Source of the DNA: Clostridium fungisolvens
GTDB lineage: Bacteria > Bacillota > Clostridia > Clostridiales > Clostridiaceae
NCBI RefSeq assembly: GCF_014193895.1
Contig: NZ_BLZR01000001.1
Coordinates: forward strand, 930,001 to 994,000
Length of the DNA: 64,000 nucleotides
Direction: 5' to 3'
Shown: positions 28,306 through 36,336 of the stretch, piece by piece
Position numbering within the stretch: position 1 is the stretch's first letter
Layout: each line of letters begins with the position of its first letter
Made by a program: the position numbers and the translations under genes
Notes under the pieces: generated by a model
Seen by the model: the letters and a program-made list of their open reading frames with translations, nothing else
The model's database searches: none
Told to the model about the DNA's origin: nothing

Positions 28306-29403
28306 ATGAAAAAATTAAAGATTGGATTTATTGGATGTGGAGGAATAGCAAATGGAAAGCATTTCCCTGCATTATCAAAATTAACAGATAAGGTAGAATT
28401 AGTTGCATTTTGTGACATCGTTGAAGAAAGAGCAGTAGAAGCTGCAAAACAATATGGTACAGCAGATGCTAAAGTATATACTGATTACAAAGAATTAATT
28501 AAAGATGAAACTATAGATGTAATTCACGTATTAACTCCAAACGTTTCTCACTCAGAAATTACAGTGGCATCTTTAGAAGCTGGCAAGCATGTTATGTGTG
28601 AAAAGCCAATGGCTATAAACAGTGCTGAAGCTCAATTAATGTTAGATGCAGCTAAAAGAACAGGAAAGAAATTAACTATAGGATATCAAAATCGTTTCCG
28701 TTCTGATTCACTTGAAACAAAAGCGGCTTGTGAAAATGGTGAATTAGGTGAAGTATACATGGCTAAAGCACATGCTATAAGACGTAGAGGAGTTCCTACA
28801 TGGGGAGTATTCCCAGATAAGTCTAAGCAAGGTGGAGGTCCATTAATAGATATCGGAACTCATGCATTAGACTTAACATTATGGTTCATGGATAATTACA
28901 AGCCAAAGACTGTATTTGGATCAGTATTCCAAAAATTAAAGGACAAACCAGAAGGAAATATGTTTGGACCATGGAACCCTGAAACTTTTGAAACAGAAGA
29001 TTCAGCTTTTGGATTTATAAAAATGGAAAATGGCGCAACTATCTATTTAGAAGCTGCATGGGCAATAAACATGATTAATGCAAAGGAAGCACAAGTAACA
29101 CTATGTGGTACTGAAGCTGGAGCAGAAATGTTTGGACTAGCTTTTGCAGACCAAGGATATGTTGTATTTAATAAAGCTGCTCATGGTAAACTAGTTCAAT
29201 CTCAACCTTCAGATGCCGGCGGAGTATTTGGTTTTGAAGGAGCAGGTACATTACAACAAAGAGATGCTGAAGCTATTCAATGGATTGATGCTATATTAAA
29301 TGATACAGAACCATTAGTTAAGCCAGAACAAGCTTTTGTAGTAACACAAATATTAGAAGCAATCTACAAGTCAGCTGAAACTGGAAAGCCAGTAGAATTA
29401 TAA
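28306..29403 (+). CDS. Gfo/Idh/MocA family oxidoreductase (365 aa)
   Basis: NAD(P)-dependent dehydrogenase. GFIGCGGIANGKHFPAL is the nucleotide-binding loop, CEKPMAINS holds the conserved EKP Lys, and GGGPLIDIGTHALDLTLWFM is the conserved C-terminal domain motif (GxxxDxGxHxxD). Length is normal for the family. It has an AGAGAGG ribosome site and is preceded by the cre-like promoter shared with the operon at 31746. Codon usage is cleaner and more regular than in neighbours (by eye), suggesting high expression. A likely role is oxidation or re-reduction at C3 of a glycoside, by analogy with DgpA-type enzymes; this is inference. Confidence 0.92.
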   Translation: MKKLKIGFIGCGGIANGKHFPALSKLTDKVELVAFCDIVEERAVEAAKQYGTADAKVYTDYKELIKDETIDVIHVLTPNVSHSEITVASLEAGKHVMCEKPMAINSAEAQLMLDAAKRTGKKLTIGYQNRFRSDSLETKAACENGELGEVYMAKAHAIRRRGVPTWGVFPDKSKQGGGPLIDIGTHALDLTLWFMDNYKPKTVFGSVFQKLKDKPEGNMFGPWNPETFETEDSAFGFIKMENGATIYLEAAWAINMINAKEAQVTLCGTEAGAEMFGLAFADQGYVVFNKAAHGKLVQSQPSDAGGVFGFEGAGTLQQRDAEAIQWIDAILNDTEPLVKPEQAFVVTQILEAIYKSAETGKPVEL

Positions 29404-29432
29404 AAATTAAATTTTATAGTTAACGCTTAATA

Positions 29433-29486
29433 ATTATGCGTAAATGTGTTGGATTTTAAGTAATATCTGTGCATTTACGCATAAAT
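29433..29486. other. Long hairpin between dehydrogenase and ROK kinase genes
   Basis: ATTATGCGTAAATG (29433-29446) pairs with CATTTACGCATAAAT (29472-29486) apart from one extra A. There is no T run after it, so it is not a standard terminator. It could be a processing or attenuation structure, or an operator dyad. Confidence 0.5.
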
Positions 29487-29568
29487 TATATGAAAAGTTA
29501 AAATTGAATTAATCAGCGTGAGTCTTTTTAATGTTTTTCAAGAGATTTGAAAGTGAGGAGAAAACAAA

Positions 29569-30510
29569 ATGAGGAAATATGGATTTGGAATAGACATAGG
29601 AGGAACAACTATAAAAATGGGGTTGTTCAACGTTGAAGGAACTCTATTAGAAAAGTGGGAGATTGATACTAGAAAAGAGAACAATGGCAAATATATTTTG
29701 GATGATATAGCATCGGAAATAAAAAATAAACTGAAGGAAAAAGGAATACATAGGAATGATGTAGTAGGGGTTGGGATTGGTGTTCCTGGTCCTGTTAGCA
29801 GCGATGGAACAGTTCTAAAATGTGTTAACTTGGGATGGGGGATATTTAATGTAGAAGAAACCCTAAGTGAAATGATTGATCTTCCAGTAAAGGCTGGTAA
29901 TGACGCTAATGTTGCCGCACTAGGAGAAATGTGGCAAGGTGGAGGAAAAGGCTATAAAAATGTTGTAATGGTAACCCTTGGGACAGGCGTTGGAGGAGGA
30001 ATTATAATCGATGGCAACATAATTTCAGGAACCAATGGTGCAGGAGGAGAAATTGGACATATTAAAGTTGTTAAAAATGAAATAGAAACTTGTGGATGTG
30101 GCAAAACAGGCTGTCTTGAACAATATGCCTCAGCTACTGGAATAGTAAAAGAATCAAAAAAGCTTTTAAATAGTGATAATAGCCCATCTATTTTAAGAGA
30201 AATTAATGAAATTACAGCAAAAAACATATTTGATGCGGCAAAGAACTGTGATGAGTTAGCTAATAAGTTAGTTGAAGATTTGGGTGAAAAGCTAGGAGGC
30301 GCACTTGCCACAATATCTTGCGTATGTGATCCAGAAGTTTTTGTTATAGGTGGTGGAGTATCAAAAGCAGGAATGATTCTTGTTAATGTAGTAAGAAAAC
30401 ACTTTATTGAAAAAGCATTTCATGCCTGTGAAGGAACTAAATTTGAGCTTGCAAAACTAGGAAATGATGCGGGGATTTATGGTGGAGTAAGATTGGTATT
30501 AGATATATAA
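29569..30510 (+). CDS. ROK-family sugar kinase (glucokinase-like)
   Basis: 313 aa. Phosphorylates a hexose with ATP in the cytoplasm; closest in type to ROK glucokinases, but allose, fructose or N-acyl sugar kinases share the fold. Visible motifs: GIDIGGTTIKMGLF (ATP-binding), GIGVPGPV, GNDANVAALGE with the catalytic Asp, and the zinc-binding ROK signature CGCGKTGCLEQYAS. It has no HTH, so it is an enzyme and not an NagC/XylR repressor. It follows the dehydrogenase at 28306 and is closed by a terminator at 30526. It probably traps the hexose freed by the neighbouring glycoside-cleaving enzymes. Confidence 0.92.
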   Translation: MRKYGFGIDIGGTTIKMGLFNVEGTLLEKWEIDTRKENNGKYILDDIASEIKNKLKEKGIHRNDVVGVGIGVPGPVSSDGTVLKCVNLGWGIFNVEETLSEMIDLPVKAGNDANVAALGEMWQGGGKGYKNVVMVTLGTGVGGGIIIDGNIISGTNGAGGEIGHIKVVKNEIETCGCGKTGCLEQYASATGIVKESKKLLNSDNSPSILREINEITAKNIFDAAKNCDELANKLVEDLGEKLGGALATISCVCDPEVFVIGGGVSKAGMILVNVVRKHFIEKAFHACEGTKFELAKLGNDAGIYGGVRLVLDI

Positions 30511-30525
30511 TAACAAAATAAATTT

Positions 30526-30564
30526 AAACTGAGCTATTAAAATAACTATTCTCAGTTTGTTTTA
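30526..30564 (+). terminator. Rho-independent terminator after ROK kinase
   Basis: AAACTGAG (30526-30533) pairs with CTCAGTTT (30551-30558), followed by GTTTTATT. Confidence 0.75.
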
Positions 30565-30624
30565 TTCCAGCACTTATCTATAAATTTTGGATGGTAGTAC
30601 ACTAAAAAGGAAGTGGTGTTTGAA

Positions 30625-31464
30625 ATGGAAAAAGTTTTTGAAAGAATGATTTACGCAGCACCAATTATTAGTGAATTGTTTGAAGGAAATGCTGCAATAA
30701 ATATCTGTGATAAAGAACAATGCATATATTCTTTAGATGGAAATAAATCAAAAGCTCCTATGTATACTAATCAAGTTATTGATAATAATGTTATGGATAA
30801 AAACGGAATTAATGAAAACATATATATAAAGAAGAGAAGTTTTTCTAAAATATATGATAGAAAAACTTATGGAATAGCGTTTAAAGGTATTACTGTTCCA
30901 ATTAAAGATGAAAAAAATGAAGTTGCTGGATGGTTTGGTTTAAGTGTAAATATGGAGGAATATGAAGATATTGCGGTAGCTACAGAAGAATTAAAGAATT
31001 CACTTAATGAAACTAATTTAACAGTATCAGAAATAGCTAACAGCGCAGTTCATTTGTCAGAAAAATTGAATTTCATAGTTGAAAATACACAAAATGCAGA
31101 AAAATTAATAAGTGAAGGTAGCGAAGCTATAAAGTTAATTCAAAATATTTCAAAGCAATCTAATCTTCTTGGACTGAATGCTGCAATAGAGTCTTCAAGG
31201 GCTGGAGAATATGGTAAGGGTTTTTCCGTAGTAGCTGGTGAAATGAGAAAATTAGCTTTAAGTAGTGCTGAATCTTCTAAAAAGATTTCCTCAGCACTTA
31301 CTCAAATGAGTAATAGTATGAAAGTGATAGTGCAAACAATAAATGAATTAGGACAAATATCAACTAATCAAGCTGCAAGTTTAGAAGAATTATCTGCAAC
31401 TGTAGAAGAAATTTCTTTAAATTCAGAGGTTTTAGTTGAACATGTAAAAATAAATAAAAAATAA
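30625..31464 (+). CDS. Soluble methyl-accepting chemotaxis-like protein (279 aa)
   Basis: Cytoplasmic signal transducer without transmembrane segments. The N-terminal about 110 residues form a small sensor (NICDKEQCIYSLDGNKSKAP and TYGIAFKGITVPIKDEKN, then VAGWFGLSVNM; PAS/GAF-like in appearance, not assigned). The rest is a coiled-coil MCP signalling domain with the hairpin tip NLLGLNAAIESSRAGEYGKG, FSVVAGEMRKLA. It is shorter than typical MCPs. ATG 30625 is preferred, with AAGTGGTG just upstream, over GTG 30613. It lies between the ROK kinase and the deglycosidase-like operon and could link chemotaxis to the substrate of this locus. Confidence 0.87.
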   Translation: MEKVFERMIYAAPIISELFEGNAAINICDKEQCIYSLDGNKSKAPMYTNQVIDNNVMDKNGINENIYIKKRSFSKIYDRKTYGIAFKGITVPIKDEKNEVAGWFGLSVNMEEYEDIAVATEELKNSLNETNLTVSEIANSAVHLSEKLNFIVENTQNAEKLISEGSEAIKLIQNISKQSNLLGLNAAIESSRAGEYGKGFSVVAGEMRKLALSSAESSKKISSALTQMSNSMKVIVQTINELGQISTNQAASLEELSATVEEISLNSEVLVEHVKINKK

Positions 31465-31475
31465 GAGTTCCATTT

Positions 31476-31518
31476 AGCCGGATTAAGATATAAAGAAATA
31501 TATTTTAAGCGGCTTTTT
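31476..31518 (+). terminator. Rho-independent terminator after MCP-like gene
   Basis: AGCCG (31476-31480) pairs with CGGCT (31510-31514), with A/T pairing inside, followed by a run of T. Confidence 0.7.
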
Positions 31519-31636
31519 TGTTTCAAAAAAGGTTAGTGAAAGTTAGTGAAATAAGAAATGTTAAAAAAAAGAATCGAAAATTTAATCTTTTTATATTTAT
31601 AAGCAAAAATACTTTTAATTAACCAACATAATGGGT

Positions 31637-31686
31637 AGAACTGAATAATTAAAAGAATGCGTTTACAGGTGTTAAAAATGTACAAT
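31637..31686 (+). promoter_or_regulatory. cre-like operator and promoter of the deglycosidase-like operon
   Basis: Contains AGAATGCGTTTACA (31654-31667). The 50-bp block matches 28191-28240 at 43 of 50 positions, with TACAAT at 31681-31686 in the same place. It implies joint control of the dehydrogenase/ROK unit and the operon starting at 31746. Confidence 0.65.
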
Positions 31687-31745
31687 AAGAGTGTGTTAAA
31701 GATAGATTGATGTTTTGATTTTATATAAATATAAAAAGGAGTTGT

Positions 31746-32666
31746 ATGATTATGAAGTTAGGCTTAAACAGTGCTATTCTAGGAGATTTAAATTTTGAAG
31801 AATTAGTAGACTTTGCTGCTGAAAATAACTTAGAGTGTTTAGAAGTTTGCTGCTGGCCAAAGGGAAAAGCAGAAAGAAGATATGCAGGAGTATCACATAT
31901 AGATGTATCAGATTTAAGCGAAGAAAATGTTCAATATATAAAAAATTACTGCCATGCAAAGGGTGTGGAAATATCAGCACTTGGATATTATCCAAACACT
32001 TTAGATCCAGATTTAGAAAAGAGAAAAGTTTATGTTGATCACCTATATAAGCTTATAGAAGCAAGCAGCAAGCTTGGTGTAAACATGATTACAACGTTTT
32101 TAGGTAGAGTTCCAAATAAGACAGTTGAAGAAAATTTAGAAATAGTAAAAGAAGTATGGCCTCCAATTGTTAAATACGCAGAAGAAAAAGGCGTAAAAAT
32201 TGCCATTGAAAACTGCCCAATGCTATTTACTAATGACGAATGGCCAGGTGGACAAAACTTAATGACAACACCAGCTATTTGGAGAAAAGTATTCAAGATA
32301 ATTGATAGCGATAATTTTGGACTTAACTATGACCCATCCCACTTCGTATGGCAGCATATAGATTACATTAAGCCAATATATGAATTCAAGAATAAAATAT
32401 TCCATGTTCATTACAAGGATATAAAAATATTTAAAGATAAGTTAGATGATGTAGGAATAATGGCTACACCACTACAATATATGTCACCTAAGCTACCAGG
32501 TCTTGGCGATATAGATTGGGGAAAATATGTTTCTGCATTAACAGATATAGGATATAAAGGCTACACATGCATAGAAGTTGAAGATAAAGCATTTGAAGGT
32601 TCAATAGAAGAATGCAAAAAATCAGTAATACTAACAACAAGATATTTAAGAAATTTTGTAATTTAG
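31746..32666 (+). CDS. Sugar phosphate isomerase/epimerase-like TIM barrel (306 aa)
   Basis: Xylose-isomerase-like TIM-barrel protein (AP endonuclease 2 superfamily). Likely metal ligands are the acidic and His residues in KIAIENCPM, GLNYDPSHFVW, FHVHYKD and CIEVEDKAF. First gene of an operon whose second gene is only 17 bp downstream. GGAG lies 4 bases before ATG 31746 and 10 bases before ATG 31752, so the shorter start (MKLGLNSAIL) is equally possible. Proteins of this kind beside Gfo/Idh dehydrogenases often act as 3-keto-sugar or ketose isomerases/epimerases; the exact reaction is unknown. Confidence 0.9.
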   Translation: MIMKLGLNSAILGDLNFEELVDFAAENNLECLEVCCWPKGKAERRYAGVSHIDVSDLSEENVQYIKNYCHAKGVEISALGYYPNTLDPDLEKRKVYVDHLYKLIEASSKLGVNMITTFLGRVPNKTVEENLEIVKEVWPPIVKYAEEKGVKIAIENCPMLFTNDEWPGGQNLMTTPAIWRKVFKIIDSDNFGLNYDPSHFVWQHIDYIKPIYEFKNKIFHVHYKDIKIFKDKLDDVGIMATPLQYMSPKLPGLGDIDWGKYVSALTDIGYKGYTCIEVEDKAFEGSIEECKKSVILTTRYLRNFVI

Positions 32667-32683
32667 ATAAGGAGGAATAAAAA

Positions 32684-33745
32684 ATGAAAGTCAATTTTGG
32701 AATAATAGGCTTTGGATTTATGGGACACATTCACGAAAAAACCTTAAATTCATTAGAAGCTACAAAAGTAGTTGCAATTTGTGATATACAAGAAGAAAGA
32801 ATGGAAGATGCAATTACTGAAGGGGTTATAAAAACTACTAGCGTTGATGAGCTTTTAAAGATAGAGGATATTAATACAGTAATAATTTCAGTAAGTAACC
32901 ATGTTCATAAGGAAGTAGTAATCAAAGCTGCAAAGGCAGGTAAAAACATCATTTGTGAAAAGCCAGCAGCAATGAGTGTTAAAGAATATGATGAAATGGT
33001 AGCAGTTGTAAAAGATACAGGTGTGTTATTTACAGTACATCAACAGCGCAGATTTGACGAAGATTTTAGAACTGCAAAAGAAGTATATGATCAAAAAGCA
33101 TTAGGAAATGTATTTACTGTTCAATCTATGCTATATGGAATAAACGGAAATATGCATGATTGGCATGTGTTCAAAAAGTATGGTGGTGGTATGTTATATG
33201 ACTGGGGAGTTCATTTAATAGATCAATTGCTTTACATGGTTGATAGCAAAATAACAACTATTTTTGCTGATTTAAGAAATGTTATTAATGAGGAAGTAGA
33301 TGACTACTTTAAGATACTATTTAGATTTGAAAATGGAATAACAGGAGAAATTGAACTAGGAACATATTTCTTAGCGGACAAGGAAAAGTGGTTTGAAAGA
33401 CATTGGTTCATAGGTGGAGATAGTGGAAGTATGTATAGTGATGGCTTTGAGCCAGTAGGAAAAGTTGCAAGAACAACAAGACTTCTTAAAAATGTTCCAG
33501 GAAAGACTACTATGACAGCTTCAGGTCCAACCCGTTCATTTGGACCACCACCAGAAGGAGTATTAATTACAGAAGAACTTCCTAAGGTAAATGTTGCTCA
33601 TATTATGTTCTTTGAAAATTATTTAAATGCGTTAGAGGGAAAAGAAGAATTACTTGTTAAGATACCTGAAGTAAGAAGAGTTTTAGCAGTAATGGAAGCT
33701 GTAAGAGAATCAGCAGCAACAGGCAGATCAATAGATTTTGAATAA
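32684..33745 (+). CDS. Gfo/Idh/MocA oxidoreductase, DgpA-like candidate (353 aa)
   Basis: NAD(P)-dependent dehydrogenase: GIIGFGFMGHIHEKTL is the dinucleotide loop, CEKPAAMSVKEYD holds the EKP Lys, and GGGMLYDWGVHLIDQLLYMV is the second conserved motif. It sits 17 bp after the isomerase/epimerase gene and 32 bp before a gene for a C-glycoside deglycosidase alpha-like protein. In characterised systems (DgpA; CarA in other bacteria) a separate oxidoreductase makes the 3-oxo-glycoside that the deglycosidase cleaves. By position and family this protein is the best candidate for that step; biochemical identity is inferred. Confidence 0.9.
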   Translation: MKVNFGIIGFGFMGHIHEKTLNSLEATKVVAICDIQEERMEDAITEGVIKTTSVDELLKIEDINTVIISVSNHVHKEVVIKAAKAGKNIICEKPAAMSVKEYDEMVAVVKDTGVLFTVHQQRRFDEDFRTAKEVYDQKALGNVFTVQSMLYGINGNMHDWHVFKKYGGGMLYDWGVHLIDQLLYMVDSKITTIFADLRNVINEEVDDYFKILFRFENGITGEIELGTYFLADKEKWFERHWFIGGDSGSMYSDGFEPVGKVARTTRLLKNVPGKTTMTASGPTRSFGPPPEGVLITEELPKVNVAHIMFFENYLNALEGKEELLVKIPEVRRVLAVMEAVRESAATGRSIDFE

Positions 33746-33777
33746 ATGCAAATAAGATAGAAGAAAGGAAGATAGAT

Positions 33778-34782
33778 ATGTCAAATATTAAACGTTCAGT
33801 AAGTTTTTATAGTTTACAAGATCATTATGCTAGAGGAAAGATGAATTTAGAGGATATATTTAAATTTTTAAAAGAGATGGGAGCAGAAATGGAATTCATA
33901 AGCGATCAAATGCTTAAAGGAACTCCACATCCATCAGAAGAGTCATTAAAAGAATGGGATAGACTTATGGCTGAATATAAAGTTAAGCCAGTTTGTAATG
34001 ATATTTTTATAAACACTTGTTTATATAAAAATAGAACATTAACAACTAAAGAAGCTACAGATGCTTTAATCGAAGAGATTAAACTAGCTCATCGTTTAGG
34101 CTTCAAATTAGTTAGACTTGTATCAAAAACACCAGCAGAAATCATAGAACCAGCATTACCTTATGCAGAGAAATATGATGTAACTTTAGCTTTAGAGATT
34201 CATGGTGGAATGAGCTTCGATAATCCTATGACAAAAGCATTTATCGATGTGATTCATAAAACAAAATCACCATATTTAGGTATTGTAGTTGATACAGGAA
34301 TATTCTGTAGAAGACATCCAAGAGTAGCAACAAACTACTTCAGAAGCTTAGGGGTAAATGAAGAAGTTATCAAATATATAGATGATATCTTTGCAAGTGG
34401 AACTGATCCAAAGCAATTCTTTACTAAGCAAGGGGGCAGACCTAAAGAATTATTAGACTTATGTAAAAATGAACTTGACCATATGTACACTATATTTTCT
34501 GATGGGTATGAAACTAGTGATTTTAGTATCTTAGATGAACATATGCCTTATGTTAAGCACATTCATGGGAAAGTATATGAAATGACAGAAGAAGGTGTTG
34601 AATATTCTATTCCATATGATGAATTAATTAAGTACTTAGATGAAAAGGGATATGAAGGATATATTTCAACTGAGTACGAAGGAAATAGATTTACTCTTGA
34701 TGGAGAAGAAGTTATAGAACTTGAACAAGTTAGAAAACATCAAGAAATGCTAAAGAAATATATAGCTAAGCTAGGAAGATAG
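33778..34782 (+). CDS. C-glycoside deglycosidase alpha-subunit-like TIM barrel
   Basis: 334 aa, xylose-isomerase-like barrel. Probable divalent-metal ligands: E140 in LALEIHGG, D172 in GIVVDTGIF, H261/H263 in VKHIHGK, and E299 in ISTEYEGNRF. It is followed after 12 bp by a gene for a 131-aa protein resembling DUF6379, the beta subunit of C-glycoside deglycosidases (DgpB/DgpC, CarB/CarC). That alpha-beta gene pairing is the main reason for the call. Such complexes cleave 3-oxo-C-glycosides (some also 3-oxo-O-glycosides) by an elimination-type reaction. An ordinary sugar isomerase role cannot be excluded from sequence alone. Confidence 0.78.
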   Translation: MSNIKRSVSFYSLQDHYARGKMNLEDIFKFLKEMGAEMEFISDQMLKGTPHPSEESLKEWDRLMAEYKVKPVCNDIFINTCLYKNRTLTTKEATDALIEEIKLAHRLGFKLVRLVSKTPAEIIEPALPYAEKYDVTLALEIHGGMSFDNPMTKAFIDVIHKTKSPYLGIVVDTGIFCRRHPRVATNYFRSLGVNEEVIKYIDDIFASGTDPKQFFTKQGGRPKELLDLCKNELDHMYTIFSDGYETSDFSILDEHMPYVKHIHGKVYEMTEEGVEYSIPYDELIKYLDEKGYEGYISTEYEGNRFTLDGEEVIELEQVRKHQEMLKKYIAKLGR

Positions 34783-34794
34783 GAGGAAAGCAGC

Positions 34795-35190
34795 ATGTTT
34801 GATAATTACGTATTCAGTGAAGGTACTTGTAAAAATGTATCAAATAAAGATGGACAAGTAAATGGATTTGAATTGAAAACATTGATTACTTACTATAGAG
34901 GAGTACCGTTATCTATGGTACATGATGTGAAAGTAGAAGTAGATGGAGTAGAGGTACCAAGAGAAAGTATAAGATTCAGTTCAAACGGAGAAGACTATTT
35001 TACTTTAGATGAAATGGAAACAGTTACTACTTACAAATGGGAGTACGGCCAAGAAGCTACTGTATTTGTTGAGAAAGAGGGCGGACTTTCTAAAGGTGAA
35101 CATGATGTTAAATTAACAACAGTATTGAGAGTTGCGTATATACCAGTACCTTTCGAGGGAACAAAAACTAGAAAAGTTGTAATAAACTAA
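34795..35190 (+). CDS. C-glycoside deglycosidase beta-subunit-like (DUF6379 type)
   Basis: 131 aa, predicted all-beta, no signal peptide. It begins MFDNYVFSEGTCKNV and contains GFELKTLITYYRGVPLSMVH followed by DVKVEVDGVEVP, typical of the small beta-sandwich subunit found beside TIM-barrel deglycosidase subunits. An AGGAGG site and 12-bp spacing to the upstream alpha-like gene imply a stoichiometric complex. In known CGDs this subunit contributes to the active-site cleft and stability. Family recognition is from memory of the sequence pattern, so a profile search should confirm it. Confidence 0.75.
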   Translation: MFDNYVFSEGTCKNVSNKDGQVNGFELKTLITYYRGVPLSMVHDVKVEVDGVEVPRESIRFSSNGEDYFTLDEMETVTTYKWEYGQEATVFVEKEGGLSKGEHDVKLTTVLRVAYIPVPFEGTKTRKVVIN

Positions 35191-35200
35191 ATTAGTATTT

Positions 35201-35237
35201 ATGGTGCTAGCAAAATAAGGATGGTTACTAGCACCAT
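35201..35237. other. Intra-operon hairpin
   Basis: ATGGTGCTAG (35201-35210) is exactly complementary to CTAGCACCAT (35228-35237). It is followed by A residues rather than T, so it is not a terminator for the plus strand; an mRNA-stability or processing element between the DUF6379-like and flavoprotein genes is possible. Confidence 0.5.
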
Positions 35238-35260
35238 ATAAAAAAGGGAGAATAATTCTG

Positions 35261-36217
35261 ATGAGTAAGAAGAAAGTATTAGGTATTTCATTTGGAAGAA
35301 AAATGAGTAATACCGAAGTTATGATAAAGACAGCATTAATGGAGTGCGAAAAAGCTGGTAACGAAGTTAAGTTTATCCGTGCAGATGATTTAAATATTCA
35401 AGACTGTACAGGTTGTATAGCATGTGTAGTTGGCTTGTTACAAGGTGGAAGTGGAAAGTGTCATTTAAAAGATGACATGCATATTATCGATGAAGCTTTA
35501 ATGGAATGTGATGCGGTTATAGTAGGATCACCTACATATGTATTGGCGCCAACAGGTAGGTTTAAGACTGTATGCGATAGATTAGGACCATCTCATGATG
35601 TTGCTTTCAGAACAGAAGCAAAAAAGACAGGAATAGCAAGGGGAAAAGCTCCAGAGCAATTGCCGGATGAAAGATCATTTAAGCCAAGAGTAGCTGCATT
35701 GATTACTGTAGGTGGAGCGATGACACAAAATTGGTTATCCTTTGCTATGCCATCTATGTACGAATTCACAATATCTATGGGAATAAATGTAGTAGATAAA
35801 TATGAATACTTTGGAGCTATGGCTCATGAACATGTAGTAGGAAATCAAGAAGTAATGGATCGTATGGTGGTAATGGGTAAAAACATTGCTGATTCTTTAA
35901 ATAGTGATTCAGAAAAAGAAATGAACAAATGGAGAGGTGCTGATGAAGGCATTTGTCCAGTATGTCATTGCGATATGCTTACTGTAAGGTACAATAAAAA
36001 TGAAGTGGAATGCCCAGTTTGTGGAATTAGTGGAGAGCTAACATTAGTTGATGGAGAAATTAAAGTAAGCTTCAGTGAAGCTCAGCAAAAGCGTTCTCGT
36101 TTATTCTATGATGGAAAGTTAGAACATCAAGTAGAAATCTCTACAAAAGCAGTTGGACCAGGACAAATCCCTAATAAGAAAGAATTGCTTGGAAAATATG
36201 TAGGTTACGGCGAGTAA
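35261..36217 (+). CDS. NADPH-dependent FMN reductase-like flavoprotein with Cys clusters
   Basis: 318 aa, flavodoxin-like fold. VLGISFGRKMSNTEVMIKTA is the FMN phosphate loop; C49, C52, C55 and C67 (CTGCIAC, then GKC) resemble the Cys cluster of iron-sulfur flavoproteins; GSPTYVLAPTGRFKTVCDR is the second flavin contact. The C-terminus adds a zinc-ribbon-like CPVCHC ... CPVCG unit. Last gene of the deglycosidase-like operon (71 bp after the beta subunit gene, before a strong terminator). It could supply or take electrons in aglycone reduction or in recycling an oxidised intermediate; this is speculation. Confidence 0.82.
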   Translation: MSKKKVLGISFGRKMSNTEVMIKTALMECEKAGNEVKFIRADDLNIQDCTGCIACVVGLLQGGSGKCHLKDDMHIIDEALMECDAVIVGSPTYVLAPTGRFKTVCDRLGPSHDVAFRTEAKKTGIARGKAPEQLPDERSFKPRVAALITVGGAMTQNWLSFAMPSMYEFTISMGINVVDKYEYFGAMAHEHVVGNQEVMDRMVVMGKNIADSLNSDSEKEMNKWRGADEGICPVCHCDMLTVRYNKNEVECPVCGISGELTLVDGEIKVSFSEAQQKRSRLFYDGKLEHQVEISTKAVGPGQIPNKKELLGKYVGYGE

Positions 36218-36233
36218 TATAAATTAATTATTT

Positions 36234-36278
36234 GAAACTGGGCTATTAAATATTAATATACCCAGTTTCTTTATTTTA
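36234..36278 (+). terminator. Rho-independent terminator of the deglycosidase-like operon
   Basis: GAAACTGGG (36234-36242) is exactly complementary to CCCAGTTTC (36261-36269), followed by TTTATTTT. Confidence 0.85.
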
Positions 36279-36336
36279 GCTTTAGTTTGCTACCATATTG
36301 AAGAGATTTTATAGAAATTATATACGGAGGATAAAT

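Noticed and set aside
29952..30311. 119-codon minus-strand frame in the ROK kinase
   Set aside because: Pro/Ser-rich antisense of the conserved kinase core.
31835..32296. Open frames on both strands within the 306-aa isomerase/epimerase gene
   Set aside because: Both are shadows of a conserved gene; the translations are basic or hydrophobic artefacts of AT-rich codons.
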